A stretch of 64,000 nucleotides of DNA from DATJGR01 sp963787045 (GTDB taxonomy: Bacteria; Pseudomonadota; Gammaproteobacteria; Pseudomonadales; Azotimanducaceae): the NCBI GenBank assembly GCA_963787045.1, contig CAWBBR010000016.1, positions 62,001 through 126,000 on the forward strand. The letters are read 5' to 3'. Under the pieces are notes generated by a model. The model had not been told where the DNA came from, did not search any database, and saw only the letters and a program-made list of their open reading frames with translations. The position numbers and the translations under genes were made by a program. Positions 36,902 through 44,417 of the stretch are shown piece by piece (the stretch's first letter is position 1; every line of letters starts with the position of its first letter).

Positions 36902-38020
36902 TCAGGCGAACCCCATGAAGCGGCGCGGGTTATCCAGTACTACTTTGTGGGCGACATGTGATCCCGTCGCATCGAACGTCTCTTGCGCCGCTTCGTACGC
37001 GCCGGGATACGTCGAATCGAAATGCGGGTAGTCCGAACCCCACAGGATGCATCGCAGCAGATCCTTCTCCATCACCCACTTCAGGCCGGTCGCTTCGTCC
37101 GCCTCCATCGACACGAAGCATTGCTCGCGGAAGATTTCGCTCGGCATCCGCTTCAACCATGGTGTGTGATGGCCCATCACTTCGAAGTGTTCGTCGAGGC
37201 GGTCGAGCCAATACGGAATCCAGCCCAGTCCGCTTTCGAAGAAGCCTACGCGCAGCTTCGGAAAACGATCGAGTACGCCACCGGCGATCATGTCCATCAC
37301 CACGGCCATCTGCCCGAACGGGTGCGCGATCATGTGATCGTAGAAGACGTTGCCGTGATAACGGCCGGTGGCGAAGCTCTTCATCCGCGAACCGAAACTG
37401 CCGTGGATGCCCACCGACAGACCATCGCCGACGGCGATGTCCCACAGCGGATCGCACGCCGCATCGAACAGCGCGAGATCGTTGAACCGTTCGGGCCGCA
37501 GGATGAAGCCGCGCAGTCCGAGCTTGGCCAACCGGCGCGCTTCCTTCACCGCTAGATCGACGTTCTGCAGCGGGATGATTCCCATACCAAACAAGCGGTT
37601 GGAATCGACATTGCAGAAGTCACTCATCCAATCGTTGTAGGCGCGGCAGGTCTCGGCGGCCACCTCCGGGTCTTTGATGTCGCCCCATAGAAGGTGGATC
37701 GACGGAAAGAACAGCGCCTGGTCGATGCCCTCTTCATCCAGCACCTTGAGCCGCGCGTGCGGTTCCCAGCTGCCCGGCAGGATGTCGGCCCACGTCAGCG
37801 CGTTGCCGGGTTCCATGCCGCCCGGAATGCACGCTTGTGCCGGGCCGGCACCGCCCCCAATACCGCGAGTAGAGCCTTCGATGGAAACGTAGCTATGGCC
37901 GTCTTCGGTTCTTATTTGGAGTACGCGATCGCGGAACGCGGCGCGCGTGTAGTCCTTCCACACGCTCTCGGGTTCGCAGATGTGTCCGTCGCCATCGATC
38001 ACGACAGTCGGTCGGGTCAT
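36902..38020 (-). CDS. Amidohydrolase-2 (ACMSD-like) family protein
   Basis: A 372-residue protein; the start at ATG 38020 has a strong GGAGGA 5 bases upstream. It opens TRPTVVIDGDGHICEPESVWKDY, the D-x-H-type metal motif of the family, and includes GIHGSFGSRM, the His of YDHMIAHPFGQM, and ILWGSDYPHFDSTYPG with the metal-binding Asp. The family covers non-hydrolytic decarboxylases and hydrolases acting on carboxylates, many found in aromatic or steroid catabolism. It is upstream of, and on the same strand as, the ferredoxin and P450, with a 74-bp gap. It probably acts in the same pathway. Confidence 0.9.
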   Translation of the reverse strand: MTRPTVVIDGDGHICEPESVWKDYTRAAFRDRVLQIRTEDGHSYVSIEGSTRGIGGGAGPAQACIPGGMEPGNALTWADILPGSWEPHARLKVLDEEGIDQALFFPSIHLLWGDIKDPEVAAETCRAYNDWMSDFCNVDSNRLFGMGIIPLQNVDLAVKEARRLAKLGLRGFILRPERFNDLALFDAACDPLWDIAVGDGLSVGIHGSFGSRMKSFATGRYHGNVFYDHMIAHPFGQMAVVMDMIAGGVLDRFPKLRVGFFESGLGWIPYWLDRLDEHFEVMGHHTPWLKRMPSEIFREQCFVSMEADEATGLKWVMEKDLLRCILWGSDYPHFDSTYPGAYEAAQETFDATGSHVAHKVVLDNPRRFMGFA

Positions 38021-38135
38021 CACGTCCTCCACGAAAGGAGCGGGGAATTCCATTCTAGGCGGGCCACAATGCATTCAGGTAGCGTTCAGCGGTGCGGTCC
38101 GATCATCGGACCCGAAGTCACCCACAACGACGGCG

Positions 38136-40307
38136 ATGTGTAACGCGCGATACGGCCGAACGAAGCTCTGGATCCTGCTCAGCGTACTGCTGTGCAGTGG
38201 TGCTGTTCGTTCCGAAGAAGCGCGTGCCGAAGACGAGATGGATCCGCCCGATCGCGTGGCGCGTTTGAGCTTCATCAACGGCAGCGTGTCGCTCGCGCCG
38301 GCCGATAGCGACGAATGGGCGGACGCATTGTTGAACCGCCCGATCACGACCGGCGACCGCATCTGGGTCGACGCCGGCGGTCGCGCCGAAGTACAGATCG
38401 GCACGTCCACCATTCACGTAGACGAAAACACCGGCCTCGCCTTTCTTACGCTCGACGACGACACGCTGCTGATGCGCCTCACCGACGGCGCAATCGCGGT
38501 GCACGTGAATTCGCTCGAACGGAACGAGACCGTGCAGATCGAAACGCCCAACGCGACCGTGCTGTTGCGCGAACCGGGCGAGTATTCGATCGACACCGAA
38601 GAGGCCGGCGACCGCACCATCGTGAAGACGCGCAGCGGCGAAGCCGAAGTCACCGGTGCAGACGAAAGTCAGCATGGCTACCTCGTCGCCGCGAACGAGC
38701 AAGGCATCTTCACCGGCAGCGACGATTTGAGTTCGGTGATGACGCAGGCCGGCCGACGATCGTCGTTCGAGACCTGGGCATACGAACGTGAAGCGCGCGC
38801 CGAGCATTCGGTGGCCTCGAACTACGTTGCGCCCGGCACCGTCGGTTATCAGGATCTCGATTCCTACGGCACCTGGAGCAGCGAACCCGAATACGGCAAC
38901 GTCTGGCAGCCGAGCACGTCGTACGTGTTCACGGACTGGGCGCCGTATCGCTACGGGCGCTGGATCTGGGTGACGCCGTGGGGCTGGACCTGGGTGGATG
39001 ACGCGCCGTGGGGTTACGCGCCGTTCCACTACGGCCGTTGGACGTATCTGCGACAACGCTGGTGCTGGATCCCCGGGCCGCGCCACATCCACGCAACCTA
39101 CGCGCCGGCACTGGTGGCATGGGTGGGTCCGCCGAGTTTCGGCGTGAACTTCCGCGAGGTCGGCTGGTTCCCGCTCGGGCCGCGCGAGATCTACATCCCG
39201 GGCTATCGCAATTCGTGGCGTTACTTCCATAGCGTCAACGCGTGGAATTCGATGGACAACATGGCGCTCTCGAACGCCTACAACGGCCGCAACCAGAACT
39301 TCAACTATCGCAATCGCGGTGCACCGCACGCGGTAACGGTGATCGATCACGATGCGTTCGTGTCGGCTCGCCGCACGCATGGCCAGCGCGTCGACGTGAA
39401 CGCGGACGTTCTGCAGGGCTGGCGCGGTCAGGGCCGTCCACCCGCCATCGATCCGAGCGCCAACAGCCGCCTCGGTGCGCGGCCCACCGAGCGAGCACCC
39501 GCGCCTCACCTCGATCGTCAGGCGATCGCAACACGCTATCAACCGGTAACGAAGCAACGCGTTTTGCCGTCGGCGGATGAAGATGCCGCGGCGCCTGCAC
39601 CGCAGAACGCAGCACCGCGCGGGCAGGTAGCGACGCGGTCCGGAACGACGCGCCAATGGTCCGGCAGCAACGTCGATGACCGCCCCGGTCGAGTCGGTCG
39701 CGCGCAGCCGAGCAACGGCCAGGCTTTCGCGCCGGGCAACAGCGATCCGGCCGACACCGACGACGGCGCTGATTCGCGATCCGGCGGCGTTGCCATGATG
39801 CCGTCAACCCGTTCACCCCATCGCGACGCGCCGGCGCACGCGGACCGTCCGCCGCGCAGTTCCTCTGCGGCGAACCCGCGCGTGCCGGCGCCGGTCGCGA
39901 CCCCTCGGGCCCAGTCGCCGGAGGTGTCGCACGACCAACCCGATCAGCACCTGCAGCGTCAGCAGCGGCAGGCGCAGAATCAGCAGCAGCAACAGCAACG
40001 GCAGGAACGCCAGGCGCAACAGCAGCAGGAACGCCAGGCGGCGCGCGTTCGCCCGGCAACGCCCCAGCAGCCGACCGCGCAGGTGCCGCTCGTCGCGCCG
40101 TCCGCTCAGGCGCCACCGCGACAAGTGGTGCAGCAACCGCGCTCCGCCGCGCCGGCGCAGCCCGGTGAGCCTAACGGCCGCACGATGGCGCCGCAGCAGC
40201 CGCAGCGCGGCCGGACACCCCAGCAGCCGTCGCAACCATCGCCGCGATCGACGAATGGCGCGGGGCCGGCCGGCGACGGCGTATCGCGCGGATCGATGTG
40301 GCGATAG
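38136..40307 (+). CDS. FecR-domain / DUF6600 protein with long Pro/Gln-rich tail
   Basis: A 723-residue exported protein. After a signal sequence (1-26) comes a FecR-like beta domain (VARLSFINGSVSLAP, GDRIWVDAGGRAEVQIG, TPNATVLLREPGEYSID), and then a DUF6600 region with dense aromatic repeats (YGTWSSEPEYGNVWQP, YGRWIWVTPWGWTWVDDAPWG). After about residue 450 it becomes low complexity: Arg/Pro/Ala-rich with a glutamine block (QRQQRQAQNQQQQQQ near 39955-40035). Proteins of this type are common in proteobacteria, unstudied, and probably periplasmic. The frame is intact over 2.1 kb. No sigma-regulator partner is adjacent. Confidence 0.85.
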   Translation: MCNARYGRTKLWILLSVLLCSGAVRSEEARAEDEMDPPDRVARLSFINGSVSLAPADSDEWADALLNRPITTGDRIWVDAGGRAEVQIGTSTIHVDENTGLAFLTLDDDTLLMRLTDGAIAVHVNSLERNETVQIETPNATVLLREPGEYSIDTEEAGDRTIVKTRSGEAEVTGADESQHGYLVAANEQGIFTGSDDLSSVMTQAGRRSSFETWAYEREARAEHSVASNYVAPGTVGYQDLDSYGTWSSEPEYGNVWQPSTSYVFTDWAPYRYGRWIWVTPWGWTWVDDAPWGYAPFHYGRWTYLRQRWCWIPGPRHIHATYAPALVAWVGPPSFGVNFREVGWFPLGPREIYIPGYRNSWRYFHSVNAWNSMDNMALSNAYNGRNQNFNYRNRGAPHAVTVIDHDAFVSARRTHGQRVDVNADVLQGWRGQGRPPAIDPSANSRLGARPTERAPAPHLDRQAIATRYQPVTKQRVLPSADEDAAAPAPQNAAPRGQVATRSGTTRQWSGSNVDDRPGRVGRAQPSNGQAFAPGNSDPADTDDGADSRSGGVAMMPSTRSPHRDAPAHADRPPRSSSAANPRVPAPVATPRAQSPEVSHDQPDQHLQRQQRQAQNQQQQQQRQERQAQQQQERQAARVRPATPQQPTAQVPLVAPSAQAPPRQVVQQPRSAAPAQPGEPNGRTMAPQQPQRGRTPQQPSQPSPRSTNGAGPAGDGVSRGSMWR

Positions 40308-40382
40308 AAACGTTGCCGGCGCGGCCGACGTGAGCCCGCTGCATGTGACGATTTTCGGTGTGCCCTCAAGGTGGTTACGAAC

Positions 40383-40447
40383 TTGTCCACAACAAACCCA
40401 ACGACCATCCACCGCGAAATCACCGAGTTATCCCAAGGTTATCCACC
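40383..40447 (+). other. DnaA-box-like words
   Basis: ttgtccaca at 40383-40391 and ttatccacc at 40439-40447 each match the DnaA box TTATCCACA in 8 of 9 bases; ttatcccaa at 40428-40436 matches less well and lies exactly 11 bases before the last. No dnaA, dnaN or replication gene is near, so a role in replication is unproven. Confidence 0.25.
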
Positions 40448-40494
40448 GGCATCGTTCGGTTATTTCACTTCCCAACTTTTGATCGCGTGCTAAC

Positions 40495-40797
40495 GTGTCT
40501 CTCACGGATGCGCGGCACGAGCCACCCGGAAACGGGTCCCAAACGACCAAGCAATCCGCCCAGGCCCTGCCAGGCCAGGGTCGCCCCGGCAAAGGCGGCT
40601 CAAGGGCAACGATCCCTGCGTACACAGGGGTTACGCGCCCGACCTTCCGATGGAGTCGGTCACTCCGTCAGAGGCGACGCAGCAAAGCGTCGTTAAATAA
40701 AGGACTCGGTGAGTCGAAGGCTGGGCACCGTCCGGAGACGTTCGGACAAGGCTACCAACCGATACGAAACCCCGCTTCGGCGGGGTTTCTCTTTTTC
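40495..40797 (+). ncRNA. Candidate structured noncoding RNA
   Basis: The 584-bp gap between 40308 and 40891 holds no convincing gene. From about 40495 a run of small hairpins occurs: acccg-gaaa-cgggt (GNRA loop, 40524-40537), ccctg/caggg, ggagt/actcc, cgacgc/gcgtcg, gactc-ggt-gagtc and tccg/cgga. It ends in a strong terminator at 40767-40797. The overlapping open frames (40358-40696 and 40495-40833) have no recognisable domain and translate the terminator, so I regard them as spurious. This could be a regulatory RNA or long leader; it is not RNase P, tmRNA, 6S or SRP RNA by their usual signatures. Confidence 0.4.
40767..40797 (+). terminator. Strong intrinsic terminator
   Basis: A 9-bp stem (aaaccccgc / gcggggttt) closed by a TTCG tetraloop is followed by ctcttttt. 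It ends the candidate RNA and lies 95 bases upstream of the META-domain gene. Confidence 0.85.
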
Positions 40798-40891
40798 GCG
40801 TCCTGCCTTTGTTGGTGCCCCGTTGTCGGCTAGCATCTCCCTCCGGGTCGCGCTCGCGGCCTCACACCAAAAGCTCTGGGAGAGGGACAAC

Positions 40892-41311
40892 ATGAATGTA
40901 TCCATGACTCGACTTGTGCTCGTGCTGATTGCATCGGCCGTGGTCGGAATCGGCGCGACCGCCGCCGAACACGTAGAGCTCGCCGGAACCAGTTGGCAAC
41001 TGCTGCAACTCGGCCCGCACGGCGCGTTGTCGGAGAATCTGCCAACGCTGTCCGTCTCGAAGGACGGCAAGGTGTCCGGCAGCGGCGGCTGCAACACCTA
41101 CACCGGAACGGTGACGACGTCCGGTAGGGACATCAAGTTCGGTGCGCTGACGGCGACCAAGAAGACGTGCTCCAAAGAGATCAATGCGCAGGAAGCGTCG
41201 TATTTGAAGGCGCTGGAACAGGCAGAGACGTTCGAAATCCGTGCGACGAGTCTGCTGATCAATACCAAGGCCTTCAACGAACCGCTGTCGTTCGTTCCGC
41301 CGAAGGCATAA
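40892..41311 (+). CDS. META/HslJ-domain protein, exported
   Basis: A 139-residue protein with signal peptide (1-25, ending ATAA) and a META domain: LAGTSWQLLQLG, then SGSGGCNTYTGTVTTSGRDIKFG with the hallmark GCNxYxG, and TKKTCSKEI. HslJ-like proteins contribute to heat or novobiocin resistance in E. coli, and others are secreted virulence or protease-related proteins; the role here is unknown. GGGAGAGGG lies 8 bases before the ATG. A hairpin terminator follows at 41318-41345. Confidence 0.88.
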   Translation: MNVSMTRLVLVLIASAVVGIGATAAEHVELAGTSWQLLQLGPHGALSENLPTLSVSKDGKVSGSGGCNTYTGTVTTSGRDIKFGALTATKKTCSKEINAQEASYLKALEQAETFEIRATSLLINTKAFNEPLSFVPPKA

Positions 41312-41317
41312 CCCCTC

Positions 41318-41345
41318 GGGGCGGTCGACCGTGTCGCACCGCCCC
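41318..41345 (+). terminator. Hairpin terminator after the META-domain gene
   Basis: The stem ggggcggt / accgcccc with a 12-base loop starts 7 bases after the stop; ttctt follows. It separates this gene from the alpha/beta hydrolase gene. Confidence 0.65.
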
Positions 41346-41374
41346 TTCTTCCAGTCGTTAGAGCGGAAGCAGTC

Positions 41375-42103
41375 ATGCCGATAGCAGACTTACGCGGCAC
41401 CCGCCTCTACTACGAAGAGTACGGCAACGGCTTTCCGTTGCTGCTGTTCGCGCCTGGTGGAATGCGCTCCGCGATCTCGTTCTGGGCGCGCTCGCCGTGG
41501 AATCCCATCGAGGCGCTCGCGGACCGCTACCGGGTCATCGCGATGGATCAGCGCAATGCCGGCCACTCCACCGCGCCGATCCACTCGGGGAACGGCTGGC
41601 ACAGCTACGCCGCGGATCACATCGCACTGATGGACCACCTTCGCATCGACCGCGCGCACGTGCTCGGCGGCTGCATCGGCGGCCCATACTGCCTCGGCGT
41701 GATGCAGGCGGCACCCGAACGCGTGGCCGCCGCGGTGCTGCAGCAGCCGATCGGCTACGACGGCGAGAACCGGCCCGCCTTCTACGACATGTTCGACAGT
41801 TGGGCGAACGAGCTGAAACCGCAGCGCCCCGACGTCGACCCCGAGGCCTGGATTGCATTTCGCAATCGCATGTACGGCGGCGATTTCGTCTTCAACGTCA
41901 GCCGCGAGTTCGTCCGCACGTGCGAGATACCGATGCTCGTGCTGCTCGGCAACGACCGCTATCACCCGTCGGTGACGTCGCGCGAAATCGTCGAACTGGC
42001 GCCGCACGCGGAACTCGTCGAGCACTGGAAAGAGCCGGAAGTGGTCGGACAGACCGTCGAGCGTGTGCGATCATTCCTCGCGCTCCACACCCCGCAGCAG
42101 TAA
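41375..42103 (+). CDS. Alpha/beta hydrolase with cysteine nucleophile
   Basis: A 242-residue alpha/beta hydrolase. The strand 3 to 4 region is VIAMDQRNAGHS. The nucleophile elbow reads GGCIGG, with Cys100 in place of the usual Ser. Asp194 in LLGNDRYHP and His217 in VEHWKEPE complete a likely Cys-Asp-His triad. Dienelactone hydrolases also use Cys, but this protein is otherwise like the haloperoxidase/lactonase branch. Oxyanion-hole region: LLLFAPGGMRSAISFW. Substrate unknown. It precedes the aldo/keto reductase gene by 20 bp, so the two may form an operon. Confidence 0.88.
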   Translation: MPIADLRGTRLYYEEYGNGFPLLLFAPGGMRSAISFWARSPWNPIEALADRYRVIAMDQRNAGHSTAPIHSGNGWHSYAADHIALMDHLRIDRAHVLGGCIGGPYCLGVMQAAPERVAAAVLQQPIGYDGENRPAFYDMFDSWANELKPQRPDVDPEAWIAFRNRMYGGDFVFNVSREFVRTCEIPMLVLLGNDRYHPSVTSREIVELAPHAELVEHWKEPEVVGQTVERVRSFLALHTPQQ

Positions 42104-42123
42104 TCCAGTAGAGGGACGCTCCG

Positions 42124-43104
42124 ATGAAATACACCAACCTCGGCGGCACAGGTGTCACCGTGTCGCGCATCTGCCTCGGCATGATGACGTACGGGTCCAA
42201 GCAGTGGCGCGATTGGGTGCTCGAATACGGCGACGCCAAACCGTTCGTCGCCCGCGCAATCGAAGCCGGCATCAACTTCTTCGACACGGCGGACGTGTAC
42301 TCCAACGGCGCCTCGGAAGAAGTGTTGGGGCGCGCGCTGCGCGAGATCGGCGTGGATCGCCACGACGTAGTGATTGCGACCAAGTGCAATGGCGGCACGC
42401 ACGACCGCGCGCGTAACCGCTTCGGACTGTCGCGCAAGAACGTCATCGAATCGTGCGATGCCTCGCTCAAGCGCCTCGACACCGACTTCATCGACCTGTA
42501 CCAGATCCATCGCTTCGACGGGCGCACACCGATCGAAGAGACTATCGACGCGCTGAACGACCTCGTGCGCGCCGGCAAAGTGCGCTACCTCGGCGCGTCC
42601 AGCATGTTCGCGTGGCAGATGGCGAAGTACCTGTTCACGCAGGACGCGCGCCACGCAGCGCGCTTCGTCACGATGCAGAACCACTACAACCTGATCTATC
42701 GCGAAGAAGAGCGCGAAATGAATCCGCTGTGTGCCGATCAGAAAGTGGGGCTGATTCCGTGGAGCCCGCTCGCGCGCGGCTATCTCGCTCGCGACAAGGA
42801 AACGTTGAAGACGACGACGCGGGCGAACTCCGATGAATTCACCAAGATGCTGTACCGGCGAGAATCGGACTTCGACATCGTGCAGCGAAACGCCGATACG
42901 GCAGCGCGCATCGGCGTGAAGCCGGCGCAGACCGCGCTCGCGTGGCTGCTCGGCAAACCGGGCGTCGTTGCGCCGATCATCGGCGCATCGAAGCTGCCGC
43001 AACTCGAAGACGCCATCGCCGCCGTCGACGTCGAACTGTCGACCGACGACGTGAAGCAGCTCGAAGCGCTATACGAACCGCACGCCGTCGCCGGCCACGC
43101 ATGA
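42124..43104 (+). CDS. Aldo/keto reductase
   Basis: A 326-residue NADPH-dependent reductase with the AKR barrel. Catalytic tetrad landmarks: Asp and Tyr in NFFDTADVYSNGASEE, Lys in VVIATKCNGG, and His in LYQIHRFDGRTP. The cofactor region is AWLLGKPGVVAPIIGASKLPQL. The opening TNLGGTGVTVSRICLGMM is typical of the YajO/AKR11-like group. It reduces aldehydes or ketones; the substrate is unknown. Cotranscribed with the Cys-hydrolase upstream and followed 31 bp later by the serine hydrolase. Confidence 0.95.
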   Translation: MKYTNLGGTGVTVSRICLGMMTYGSKQWRDWVLEYGDAKPFVARAIEAGINFFDTADVYSNGASEEVLGRALREIGVDRHDVVIATKCNGGTHDRARNRFGLSRKNVIESCDASLKRLDTDFIDLYQIHRFDGRTPIEETIDALNDLVRAGKVRYLGASSMFAWQMAKYLFTQDARHAARFVTMQNHYNLIYREEEREMNPLCADQKVGLIPWSPLARGYLARDKETLKTTTRANSDEFTKMLYRRESDFDIVQRNADTAARIGVKPAQTALAWLLGKPGVVAPIIGASKLPQLEDAIAAVDVELSTDDVKQLEALYEPHAVAGHA

Positions 43105-43135
43105 ACCGATTCATCCATCGCACTGAGGTACTCAG

Positions 43136-44311
43136 ATGACCCGTTCCGATCGAATTCAACAGGCCGCCCAGCGCTACATCGACAACAACACGTTCGCCGG
43201 CATCGAGTGGCTGGTGCAGCGCCGCGGCGAAGACATCGCGCGGGGCCAGGTCGGTTACGCCGATACCGCGAAGAAACCCATTCCGAAGAACGCGCTCTAT
43301 CGCATTTATTCGATGACGAAGCCCGTCACCTCGGTAGTAGCCCTGATCCTGATCGAGCAAGGCAAGCTGCGGCTGTACGACTTTTTGCCGCAGTTCGACA
43401 AGCGCTTTGCGCAGATGACGGTGCTCGGCGCCGACGGTTCGATCGCCCCGGCGCAACGGCCGATCACCGTCGAAGATCTGATCACGCATCGCGCCGGTTT
43501 CACGTACGAATTCATTCCGGGCTGCCAGATCGCCCAGTACTACCAGCGCGCGGAAATCAGCAGCGACGGCAAAGTGTCGCTCGACGAAATGATGCGGCGC
43601 CTCTCCGAACAGCCGATCGCGTTCCAGCCCGGAACCCAGTGGCGCTACAGCGTGGCAACGGACGTGCTCGCGCATGTCTGCGAGAAAGCCTCGGGCCGCG
43701 GTATCGACGAGCTGATGAAGGAATACCTCTTCGATCCGCTCGGCATGAACGACACCGCGTACTTCGTGCCGGCAGAGAAGCGCAATCGGCTGTTGCCTGT
43801 TTTCGGTATCACCGACATCACCGATCTCGCGCCGCTGAAGCCGCGGCCGCAGGAGCTGACGCCGTCCGATGTCGAAGAGATGTATCCGTCCAACATGCCG
43901 GGAACCTTCCGGCGCGGCGGCCACGGCCTGTTCTCCACCACCGACGACTACGCGAAGTTCGCGCGCATGCTGCTGAACGGAAAGACACCCGACGGTAAAA
44001 CGATCCTGTCGCGCAAAATGATCGAAGCGATGCGCGCAAACCGGCTTCCGGCATCGCAACTGCCGATCGCGATCGGCCCTAACGCGATGGGCGGCTACGG
44101 CTGGGGACTCGGCGTTCGCGTGATGCTGGACGTGGGTCAAGCGTCGAGCCTCACCGGCGACGGCGAACTCGGCTGGGCCGGCGCCGCATCGACGTATTTC
44201 TGGGTGGATCCGAAGGAAGAACTGACCGGCGTGATCATGTCGCAGTACCTCGGTTCGCTGCTGCCGATGAATGACGACATCCGCGTCGCTGCTTACCAGA
44301 TGATCGACTGA
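43136..44311 (+). CDS. Beta-lactamase/esterase family serine hydrolase (class C fold)
   Basis: A 391-residue protein of the serine beta-lactamase-like family (penicillin-binding protein/EstB type) without a signal peptide. The nucleophile motif SxxK is SMTK (Ser59, Lys62), and the second motif starts at Tyr171 as YSV, where beta-lactamases have YxN. The third motif region is LGWAGAAST near residue 340. The lack of Asn and the cytosolic location point to an esterase or amidase, as in lovastatin-hydrolase-like enzymes, rather than antibiotic resistance. It sits between the reductase and the D-aminoacylase-like gene on the same strand. Confidence 0.92.
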   Translation: MTRSDRIQQAAQRYIDNNTFAGIEWLVQRRGEDIARGQVGYADTAKKPIPKNALYRIYSMTKPVTSVVALILIEQGKLRLYDFLPQFDKRFAQMTVLGADGSIAPAQRPITVEDLITHRAGFTYEFIPGCQIAQYYQRAEISSDGKVSLDEMMRRLSEQPIAFQPGTQWRYSVATDVLAHVCEKASGRGIDELMKEYLFDPLGMNDTAYFVPAEKRNRLLPVFGITDITDLAPLKPRPQELTPSDVEEMYPSNMPGTFRRGGHGLFSTTDDYAKFARMLLNGKTPDGKTILSRKMIEAMRANRLPASQLPIAIGPNAMGGYGWGLGVRVMLDVGQASSLTGDGELGWAGAASTYFWVDPKEELTGVIMSQYLGSLLPMNDDIRVAAYQMID

Positions 44312-44322
44312 CTCTGACCGTG

Positions 44323-44382
44323 TGCGCCAACGACTGCACTGAGCGGCAGTTCCGTGACGAGATCATAGAACTGGTTGGCGCA
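44323..44382. repeat. Distant inverted repeat after the serine hydrolase gene
   Basis: tgcgccaac at 44323-44331 and gttggcgca at 44374-44382 form a 9-bp stem around a 42-base interior. It lies between two same-strand genes and may be a transcript hairpin or weak terminator. Confidence 0.35.
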
Positions 44383-44417
44383 TCTACTAGAACCGCACCG
44401 ATCCCGGGGAACAGGAA

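Noticed and set aside
40358..40833. Two overlapping open frames in the gap before the META-domain gene
   Set aside because: Composition is Arg/Pro/Ala-rich without any domain, no ribosome-binding site fits, and one frame translates the terminator hairpin (reading RNPASAGFLFF), a usual artefact.
43136..44311. An antibiotic-resistance beta-lactamase
   Set aside because: No signal peptide, and the second motif is YSV instead of YxN; an esterase/amidase role is more likely.
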